A stretch of DNA of 64,000 bases from Apoda limacodes. Taxonomy: Eukaryota > Arthropoda > Insecta > Lepidoptera > Limacodidae. Shown here in pieces: positions 56,434-64,000 of this stretch. Positions within the stretch are counted from its first letter, which is position 1. The number at the start of each line of letters is the position of its first letter. The notes beneath the pieces were generated by a model. The model saw only the letters and a program-made list of their open reading frames with translations. It ran no database searches and had not been told where the DNA came from. The stretch spans positions 2,100,273-2,164,272 of the forward strand of contig OX291561.1 in assembly GCA_946406115.1 (NCBI GenBank), written 5' to 3'. The position numbers were made by a program, and so were the translations under genes.

Positions 56434-56677
56434 AAATAGTGACCTCCACAGTGTTAATACAAGGAATAAGGATAAATTGGTAGTTCCAAAATGTCGTCTT
56501 CAGAAGGTACATAGCACTTTCGCAATACAAAGTATATTTTTCTACAATAAAATTCCAGAACATGTGGTTAATTTACCCTCAAATAAATTTAAAGTATATG
56601 ACAAAGATAGTTTAATGAAAAAAAGCTATTACAAAGTTGATGAATACTTAAATGATAAAAATGCTTGGAAAAATTAG
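56415..56677 (+). pseudogene. LINE X ORF2 C-terminal end after a frameshift
   Basis: In the next frame LLFAKNS continues the protein, followed by LVVPKCRLQKVHSTFAIQS, IFFYNKIPEHVVNLPSNKF and a basic end, SYYKVDEYLNDKNAW, with a stop at 56675-56677. This is the usual LINE C-terminus (F..K..F.YN.IP). The frameshift at about 56410-56420 separates it from the RT core. Confidence 0.8.
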
Positions 56678-56992
56678 AACTTAATTGATTTGTATTGGGG
56701 CATTTGAAATATTTTTTTTTAAATTAAAACATTGTATATTATGTTATTACCTAGTGTAAGGCTATATTGTATTTTTATATGATGTATAAAAGATTAACTA
56801 GTGAGTTTATTGCCGTTGCTTCTCGGTAGTAAAGCATTACGAACCTTCCAATTTCTCCTCTTATATTTTGTTCCTTTACTACACACATTGTAACTAGTAC
56901 AATCGAAGTTTTATTGGAGTTGCTTGCGTGTGTCATGCTCTCTCAAAGTGTCTCTGCGGTGGTGGCGTGTGTGTTGGGTCGTTACGTTCCCT

Positions 56993-57468
56993 AAAACATG
57001 GTTGAGCGAAGCGATGGCTGATTCATATGTCATACTCGTGAACGGGTGCCGCCTGTGGAGGCTGGTCTGCTCTTGCAAACTTCTTTGTATTCTTAGTATT
57101 TAGTCTTACTTTTTTGTTTTGTTTATTAATACTGTAAGACATTGATTATTTCTTAGTGATGAATACATAAACTGTCTTTTGTTTATATTAGATACTTTTT
57201 TATGTTGTGCTTGTGCTTTATATTTCATGTTTTTTATGTTTGTAATGGAAAGTGTCCTTTTATGATAGGGAGGGCATTTTCCAATATTTTAATTGGACGC
57301 TGTAAGAGAAAGGGAGAAAAGAAATGCCCTTGCTAAGTTTCTTGCCGGTTCTTCTCAGTACAAGGTCTCCCGCCCTGTAGACTTACGAACCGATGGCGTA
57401 GTGACATTCATAAGTGCTCAATTATTGTAGCCTAATCTGAATAAATTGAATTTGAATTTGAATTTGAA
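56993..57468 (+). mobile_element. 475-bp repeat, copy 2
   Basis: It starts AAAACATGGTTGAGCGAAGC, the same base as copy 1 at 49072, and matches it with few differences down to the tail, which here is a clean (TTTGAA)n. It sits at the 3' end of the nested insertion in LINE J. Either it is an independent SINE-like unit that landed there, or it is the true 3' end of the LINE that inserted. Confidence 0.85.
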
Positions 57469-57470
57469 TC

Positions 57471-57965
57471 TCTGGGTGGGTGCACCCGGATACCAGCTTG
57501 GCCGTTTTGACTCGGTTCAACGACGGGCTGTGACAATTGTCCACGATCCCATACTCACTTGCCGTATCGAACCCTTAAGTCTGAGGAGAGACTTTGCCTC
57601 CCTGTGTATGTTCTAGTGCTTGTACAATGAGATGTGTTCTGAGGAATTGTTAGAAATGATGCTACGGCTACTTTCTACCATCGCACCGCTCGCCATTGGC
57701 AGAGAATTCATTCTCACACTGTAGAACCGAAATGGTCGCGTACAGTGCGGTTTCAGAGAAACTTCCTCCCGCGAACGCTTGGGTTGTGGATTGAGATCCC
57801 TGCCAAGGTTTTTTCTAAGGACTACAGTATGGGGTTCGTCAAGAAAGAAGTTATTGGATTTTTGAAGGGGCGGCAACGCGCGAGTTATATCCCTGCCCTG
57901 GTGTTACAAGCGTCCATAGGCCACGATGACCGCTTACCATTAGGCGGACCGTATGCTTGTTTGCC
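57471..57965 (+). pseudogene. LINE J ORF2 C-terminal part
   Basis: After the insertion the J frame resumes with LWVGAPGYQLGRFDSVQRRA, VTIVHDPILTCRIEPLSLRR and DFASLCMF, then, through a stop and frameshifts, PKWSRTVRFQRNFLPRTLGL, WIEIPAKVFSKDYSMGFVKK and VIGFLKGRQRASY. Relatives have LWNELPAKVF where this copy has LWIEIPAKVF. The 3' UTR GTCCATAGGCCACGATGACC and CCATTAGGCGGACCGTATGC follows. Confidence 0.85.
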
Positions 57966-58045
57966 ACCTTACTGTAACGATTTGTAAGCATGTGAATATG
58001 TACATAGAAGCATATGTGCCACAAAAATAATAAAAAAAAACACTC

Positions 58046-59799
58046 GTATTAATTCACTACACGGAAAAAATACGAATTAGTGTAATCATTTCGCTGAAGA
58101 AAGAAATGTCGCAGAAATAGTAATAAATGTAATTTTATTTTGAACTGTATAAATTCGTAGTTGATAGTAACACACAGGAAATTCAAAAACTAGTGTTATT
58201 ACAATAATAAACATGTTTACTTAACAGTTACGTTCGAGCGAATGTGTAACTGCATCCACCGCTCCATCACAGGACATTCCCACATGTTGGTCAGTACCAG
58301 CTCTTTGAGCTGTTCCGGGGGCGATTTAACAGTGAAGCACATAGCTTCTAAAAATGAGAAATGGGATCGAAAACGTACATTGCAAGTAACTACTGTAAGT
58401 ACTGAATTACTAGCAATAAAAATTTTGATACAGCTCATTTTAACAATCAATATTTTAAATACATTCTGGCTAATACCAAGCTATTATTTTTCATCAAGAA
58501 CAAGTAAAGGGGGTCCCTGATCCGTCATTTTACCACTTATTACTTCAAAATTGGTATATTACGACTTATGGGACATATGTAACCGCCTTAGACCAGATAC
58601 ACTGTTTCAGAAGCAGGTTTGCGGCAATGGGCCCGGTGTGAGCCTGTCACGCAACTCTGAAATGTAACCACTTAAATTTGTAAAAGAGGCGGTCCCCCAC
58701 ATATTATGAGGGTGTGTAACCAGCCATTGGTTCCCCCCTTTAGGGGTCAAAACTATGACGTTATACATATATACTTACATAGTACATAGATACTTGAAAT
58801 AACGACATTCTATTTATAATTTTATCGTATGTCAGCTATAGGACGCTTAACTCCTATGAGTCTAACTGGATTGTTTGTTCGCGTGGGTCATCCCACGTCG
58901 CCTTCTTCAGCCCTTGGTAGTTACTACGGGGAAATAGACATCAATCAATAAAAAACTAAAGTCTTAAAATCTTAAAGGATCAGTGTGTATCGTTTTAAAG
59001 AATCAGTGTGTGTCATTTTGAAAATTAGTTGTAAATTACAAGGATTGGTTTTGTTATTCACAATATTCTTAATTTGTATACGAAAGTTGGTTTTAGGCGA
59101 TTGTGAAAGTAAAGTACTTACCAAAAAGGATCGTTAAGTGAAGACTACGAAGTAACACAAAGCAAAATTCTATTAAGTTAGGGAGTTACTCTTTGTGCTT
59201 AACGTATTCAAACTTTGTGAGTACTTCACAAAATCTTTGCTTAATTAAATTTTGGTGTCCAGGTAAAACTTATTAAGGGCAAATAGCTTCCATCTTCGGG
59301 AAAGATATAGACTAATTATTTATTTAATTCTTACCCAACTAGCAAATCTTAGCTGTATATCGAATATAAGAACGTTTCCGGGATGCAAAATGGTGTTCAT
59401 GATTGGTCATATTAGAATATTAGAAACATTTCTACAACGCGGAAAGGGCCCCTGATTTAGAACGTATAAGTGATATATTTATTGTATTGCAGCTCCGCAA
59501 GGGGCTACTTGGATACATATTTGTCATATATGCCTTGTTCTTTATGACTTTTCGGTAATATATTAGGGAATTTTAATTTTATTATTTGTTTCATGTTAAT
59601 GCTTTTGTATTTTGTAACGAGCGATAGTATTGTAATAAATAGTTCAATATCACTTCCGCTTGCATTTTAATAGATATTCTAGTAGTATATTAATGGTGTT
59701 TTTTGAATGCAACCCCAGTTAATTCATTAGTATTTAGGCAAATAAATATAAATTAATTAGCAAATATTTTTAAGACTTTGATATATAACTGAATAAAGT
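58046..59799. other. No gene seen
   Basis: AT-rich, with a GC-richer stretch at about 58580-58760 (GCAATGGGCCCGGTGTGAGC, CCATTGGTTCCCCCCTTTAG) that looks like part of a repeat but was not identified. Overlapping short frames at 58217-58520 have no recognised domain. Confidence 0.45.
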
Positions 59800-60395
59800 T
59801 GCGTAATAAATTTTAGGTCCTGTAAATATATCACAGGGAAGCGATACATCACTTTTTAGTGGTAAATAGGAAATAACAAAGTTGTTTTGTAACTAGTGAT
59901 TTCTAAGCCTTGTAAATACGTTATTACAACTTTTGAGTGTGAATTAAGGTCCAATAAGGACGATTTTAGAGCAGTTGTTAACGGGAGCGGCTTCAACGCA
60001 AATTTGTTTAAAATTCATTATAACGGGAGCTGCTGTATCACGGTTTAACAGTGATAGTGACTATTTAAACACCAGCGTTATATTAGTTATTTAGGAGCCA
60101 TAGCCTCGCTTCATAACGGTACCATGAAAGACTTATATACAACATAGTAGCTCGATAACGACTGTTTTGTGTGCCTATTTACAACAGTACTATAGGCGTT
60201 ATACAAAGTGGCAGAGTAAACATTTATATGATAGGTAAATGTCACAAGTTTGCTATAAAGCCTTATACAGCTAAAACGCTTTAAGTAATACATAAATATG
60301 ACCAGCAGTCACAAGCGTTACTTCTATATGACTTTGATATCACTCTTTTGTGTTATAAGATTTTCTTTTATCGCATTTTTGCTAGTTGGAACAGT
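59800..60395 (-). repeat. Dispersed repeat candidate, family E, copy 2
   Basis: On the minus strand it starts TTCCAACTAGCAAAAATGCG, has AATCTTATAACACAAAAGAG next and TTATTGGACCTTAATTCACA near the other end, then TTTACCACTAAAAAGTGATG. The order and words parallel 27886-28450. A pair of words, AACGGGAGCGGCTTC and AACGGGAGCTGCTGT, lies in the middle (plus strand, about 59980-60035). Confidence 0.35.
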
Positions 60396-62625
60396 CGGTC
60401 ATCACGTTTGATATTGCAGAAAAATCCGACAACTTCCAACCTCAAGAGACCGTGAAAAATCTCAAATCCACAAATTTTAAAAAAATTACGTAGTAAGTTT
60501 TTAATAACCTATACTAATTATTTACTCATGCAAAAAAACATTTAAAATAAAATATGATAATATTCTGATTATTACGTCGCCAACGTAGAAAATAATGCTT
60601 GAGAAGATTGTTTGTGAGCGCCTTAAATGATTGTGAGTCTGATAATTATTGATTAATTGAAATTTTGTCTGAAGGCTCTCTTCTTCTCTAAGTTTGTTTT
60701 GTTGCGTTTAATAAACAGCCTCAAGGCTTGTTTAGAATCTACCGGTTAAGATGTTTGTTAACACAACACTCAACTTTCAAATATTTAAGGTATTGAAGTG
60801 GCCAGTTCCGTGATTTGTTTGGCCTACTTTATTATACTAAACTAATCTTACGAGATTATTAGGGCTGCAAATTAGATTGTTTGACATAGAAAATAAGGAG
60901 AGGGCTATTTTATTGAAAAAAGGATAATGCCCGAAACTTTTTGGTGTGGATTACACAGTGCGTTAAATAAAATTACCATATGTCAACCGCATAGCAACAT
61001 TACCGACCACGTTGGCCACGCAATGCGGTATCAGTACAGCTTCGTACCGAACACCATTAGTGTTACAACTGAACTAAATGTTTTCGCTTTCTAAGGGACT
61101 ACATTCAGCATGTGGTCCTTTAAGAAGAAGGTAATTCAAAATCTTATATTGGAATGGGTTTCTAACACACTTGACACTTTAAACAAGAATAAGCTTTAAA
61201 ACTAATTACAATACCAACTGATTTATTGCCAGTAACAAATATTTGTCTTTCTAAAACTAAATATCTTTGTAAAACTAAAAACAGAATATAATATTATGAT
61301 TAACTATAAATACATATATTGTATTAAAACATAAATCAAACAAGCTTTAAAATGTACTATATGCTTAAAAAAAAAATGTTTTTCAGATTTTATAGGGGAT
61401 GTACCATTAAAAATTTAATTACTTACACGGACTATTCATAATAGATAGGTATATAAACGTTAACATAATAAAGATGGAAGGTTTCCAAAATTGTATTTAC
61501 TGAAATGCAAAGAGATACATTAACTGAGATAATGTATGTAAAACGCAGTCCCAATTCCTTTGGCTATGCGCCAGGAGACGGAGACAACACGTGACCTGAA
61601 AATATTATTTGACGTAAGTTGTACGCTTTCCATTTGAAGCGGTATCCAAATTTTGAAAGAGTGGCGGTTGTTTTTTCTTCATTTAAAACTTATAGTAAAT
61701 TGCTAGTTTAGCTTTACGATTTTATTAACTGAACGGACAAACTATTTGAATAAATATATTCTAGACCTTATTTGAATCCACCTTTGACCAGCTTCTTAAG
61801 TTAATGCCAAAGACATTAGAGTAGCATAGACTGGCAATGATTCGAAAAATGTAAGTATGAAATTCATATCAACCAGTTTACGAGGAAGCAGGGTAGCACT
61901 GTAAGTTAAACCATTGGTGAATTTTTAACCAATAGCTAAGTAGTTGCGACAACTCAGAGCGCTGCTTCGACTAGTGATGTACAAAATCAAATATGATGAG
62001 TATCGATACATTTACTTGGCTATGTATTAAGCCGCGTCCAATTATGTATTTAATATGTACATATATGTATGCATGTTTATATATATCGTCGTCATGCTGC
62101 CAAAACCGATTATCTCCAATTTTGGTCAATTTAGTGTTATATATACCGATCGATTCAGTTTTTTCAGTTCTATCGTCTGCCAATATCGGTTAAACGCAGA
62201 AAGTCATAGTCGCAAATATACTCTGTGCATATAAGGATTAATTAATCCGTGTCTGTAAAAAGTAACTAAACAAAAATGATTTAATTCTTTTATTGAATGG
62301 TTTTTCGATATTATGCTTGCTAAATGCAATTAAGCTCGTTTACTTGTTTTTCTCGCCTTCAAACTAAAGCAGGTTCATAGCTGATTTATTCTGCCATAGT
62401 ATTTCAATTGCCGTTAGCTGGTTTTGAGAAGTATTTACTTATTGAAAACTTTATTAATATACGCCAGCAAAAAATAATGAATAAACTTTAACTCATTTTG
62501 TGGATAAAATAACTTAATGCATTTAAATAATTTTGGGTGAAGTCACTACGGGTTCTTTTATATAATGTCTAGGCAGCCAAAAGTGAGTAAATGAGTTTTC
62601 CTTAGTTTACACGTTGGCGCGCGGT
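60396..62625. other. No gene seen; AT-rich, possible upstream region of the gene at 62.6 kb
   Basis: No coding frame with recognisable content. The complementary frames at 61971-62193 are short and AT-driven. No known repeat identified. If 62626 is a real transcription start, the last few hundred bases would hold its promoter. Confidence 0.45.
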
Positions 62626-62790
62626 GCAGTTAGTTCGTTCATCACGACGCGACACGTCGTCGGCTGAACGCAACACATCCTTACAAAAAGTGCTAAAAAA
62701 GTGTACACAATTGGTTTAATCCTAACAAAATACGTGCAGAGCAAGAAATACCATCGGTTTGTGACTCAGACTGTTCAAAACGGAGTACAA
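62626..62790 (+). promoter_or_regulatory. Candidate first exon (5' UTR) with initiator and splice donor
   Basis: A GC- and CpG-richer block (TGGCGCGCGGTGCAGTTAGT) leads into an initiator-like GCAGTTAG at about 62626. The next 165 bases contain no ATG and end at GGAGTACAA before GTAAGTTC (62791), a strong splice donor. A T-rich splice acceptor 480 bases downstream supports a real exon. This is the standard layout of an insect 5' UTR exon. No expression evidence is available. Confidence 0.45.
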
Positions 62791-63273
62791 GTAAGTTCAT
62801 ATTCAACATTTTATAACTTACATGCGGCATTTTAAGGTAAGAATTTGTTTAATGTTGTTAATAAAATATTTTGAAATACCTATACATTGAATGTATTTTT
62901 TATCGTATTTCAACATATTTGGTGCACGTTAGATAGTTTTGACGTGTGTAGTTGTCTTGTGTAAGTCTTGTGTTCTAGTATAAGATACCGCCACAAAGAG
63001 ACCCTTACTCATCTATATAAAGATCATAATAGCTTGATTTACGGGACTTTGTGGCGGGAAGTTTACCAACCGACGATTGTAAAATGTGATGTAGGTACCG
63101 TCCATACACATGTGTTCTGTGGCGAAATACTTATTACATTATATAAAGTCCGTTATTGCTTTTTTCGCATCGCTTTTATCGCGGGATCTAGTTAATAGTG
63201 ACGCAGACGGCACAGACTTTTTGTTTTTATCCTGGTCGGCTTGTATTTGTGACGTGTTACTTTTTTTTTTCAG

Positions 63274-63384
63274 GTAACATGCAGTGCTCTGAATTGACAA
63301 GCGATGGCGATGATGATGATGAGTTTATCTCACTAGCTTATGATACGTTTTTAACACATATAAAAATGAAAAAAGTACAGGCTT
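63274..63384 (+). CDS. Candidate start of a host gene: second exon with ATG
   Basis: A polypyrimidine run (ten T, 63261-63270) and CAG at 63271-63273 form a strong acceptor, and ATG follows at 63279. The frame reads MQCSELTSDGDDDDEFISLA, then YDTFLTHIKMKK: an acidic, Asp-rich start then a hydrophobic stretch. A possible weak donor (GTACAG) follows KMKK at about 63376; after that the frame runs into a LINE J tail (from about 63385) and is no longer meaningful. No family could be named from 32-36 residues; the acidic opening resembles starts of many nuclear proteins and of some transposase-derived genes. The rest would lie beyond the window. Confidence 0.35.
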
Positions 63385-63635
63385 TTTTTGTCTTTTTAAT
63401 ACCACGCTGGTGGCAAACCAGCTTACGGTCCGCCTGATGGTAAGCAGTCACTGCAGCCTATGGATGCTTGCAACATCTGGGTCGTCACTTGCGCGTTGAC
63501 GACCCTTAAAAAATCAAATAACTTCTTTCTTGAAGAACCCCATACTGTAGTCCTTAGAGAAAAACTTGCCTCCCTTATTCCACAACCTAAGCGTTCACGG
63601 GAGGAAACCGCACTGTACTTGACCATTTAGGTTCT
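63385..63635 (-). mobile_element. LINE J, 5'-truncated 3' end
   Basis: On the minus strand SRERLGCGIREASFSLRTTV and GSSRKKLFDFLRV are degraded forms of the J C-terminus (LPRTLGLWNELPA.VFSEDY.MG..KK...FLKG). The 3' UTR words CCATAGGCTGCAGTGACTGC and CCATCAGGCGGACCGTAAGC follow, with the end near 63390. Inserted close behind the candidate exon, in antisense to it. Confidence 0.8.
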
Positions 63636-63704
63636 TAGGTAGGAGGATGAAGTAGTGATGGTCAAGTAGTCGATGATTGTCAAGCAGTTGGAGGTGGTCG
63701 AGAG

Positions 63705-63985
63705 TCGGTAGTGGTCGAGTGTTTACGGTGTCTGCCTCTCGTTTTTTGGGCGGAGGTTCGAATCCTGCATGTACCTGATACTTTTTCTAATGTCTCAAGT
63801 AAATTGAATATTCACACTACTGGCTTTAACGGTGAAAGTAAACATCGTGAGGGAACCTACGACATAAAATAGACGTATGTGAAGTTCACATTCAGCACTG
63901 GGCCTACGTGTGGACTATGTCCCAAATCACCCTTGATGATAGTAGGCCGTGTGCCAGCAAAGGGGACGTGTAAGGCTGCAAACGA
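63705..63985 (+). mobile_element. SINE B, copy 2 (tRNA-derived)
   Basis: The head has an A-box-like CGGTGTCTGCCTC and a B box, GGTTCGAATCC (63755-63765). The body has AACGGTGAAAGTAAACATCG then TGAGGGAACCTACGAC, the counterpart of copy 1 at 19141-19440, then ATTCAGCACTGGGCCTACGT and GATAGTAGGCCGTGTGCCAG near the end. The head includes GTGGTCGAGTG just before the A box, like a tRNA start. Confidence 0.75.
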
Positions 63986-64000
63986 ACAATATAATTTTTT

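Larger units (their letters stand above)
55413..57468 (+). mobile_element. Nested insertion: LINE X plus the 475-bp repeat
   Basis: LINE J coding sequence stops at TTTACAAGTCGCAAG (about 55408) and resumes at CTCTGGGTGGGTGCACCCGG (57470). Between them are the 5'-truncated LINE X RT (from about 55430), its C-terminal codons and UTR to about 56890, an unidentified stretch, and the 475-bp repeat with a (TTTGAA)n end. TTTGAA at both edges could be a target duplication but is confused by the tail. All parts are in the same orientation as LINE J. Confidence 0.85.
52960..58045 (+). mobile_element. LINE 'J': Jockey-like non-LTR retrotransposon with a nested insertion
   Basis: A GC-rich leader (about 52975-53455), endonuclease (53459-54060), linker and RT fragments (54249-55410), an insertion of about 2.05 kb (55413-57468), the ORF2 C-terminus (57471-57960) and a 3' UTR ending in A-rich sequence at about 58045. 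It is GC-richer than its surroundings and was probably near full length. Frameshifts and a deletion between RT motifs A and C make it inactive. Shorter J tails occur at 9.3, 31.1, 33.7, 35.8, 51.5 and 63.4 kb. Confidence 0.85.

Overview
The window is AT-rich eukaryotic DNA, most likely from a moth or butterfly (Lepidoptera). The evidence is the repeat content: tRNA-derived SINEs with Pol III boxes, the dispersed family that opens with GGGTTCCGTACCTGAAAGG and ends near GAGTCCGACTCG, the family carrying ATAGTTATTCCCGCG and ATCCGTCCAGTGG, and several non-LTR retrotransposon (LINE) families whose 3' ends I associate with lepidopteran genomes. I see no bacterial-type operons, no tRNA or rRNA genes and no complete host gene. 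The window reads as a large intergenic or intronic stretch full of decaying mobile elements.

Layout. 1-2470: minus-strand LINE 'A', with an intact ORF1 and a broken endonuclease, running off the left edge. 5.0-9.5 kb: dispersed repeats, a possible promoter with first exon near 6.75 kb, a CA microsatellite and a decayed LINE 'J' scrap. 11.1-14.0 kb: minus-strand LINE 'B', with its RT catalytic motif altered. 14.47-17.08 kb: a recent 1308-bp tandem duplication, each copy carrying a 23-bp minisatellite. 18-21.7 kb: dispersed repeats and a LINE 'X' scrap. 23.55-25.89 kb: an unusual reverse transcriptase element with YLDD, a zinc motif and a remnant of what looks like a restriction-like endonuclease. 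26.7 kb: a hairpin MITE. 29.87-30.39 kb: seven 73-bp tandem units, each with CACGTG. 31.54-38.03 kb: a long inverted repeat with two arms of about 2.6 kb around a 1.25-kb spacer. 38.4-38.75 kb: a degenerate satellite. 40.72-41.62 kb: a Tc1/mariner element keeping both terminal repeats and a DD34E catalytic domain but lacking the DNA-binding half. 43-47.3 kb: MITE, SINE and other repeats, plus a broken transposase-like fragment with an in-frame 69-bp triplication. 47.76-50.65 kb: a LINE 'X'-related copy interrupted by a repeat of about 475 bp. 52.96-58.05 kb: LINE 'J', itself interrupted by a LINE 'X' copy that ends in the same 475-bp repeat. 62.6-63.4 kb: the best host-gene candidate, an ATG-free first exon, a short intron and a coding start, followed by a LINE 'J' tail and a SINE at the right edge.

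The elements do not form a pathway. They record successive insertions: J was hit by X, an X-related copy was hit by the 475-bp repeat, and older scraps of J were copied along with both palindrome arms. Most proteins are inactivated by stops, frameshifts or deletions. The longest intact reading frames are LINE A ORF1, the RT core of LINE X at 55450-56433, the RT core of the 23.9-25.5 kb element and the Tc1 catalytic domain. All family assignments come from reading motifs by eye; no database search was run.
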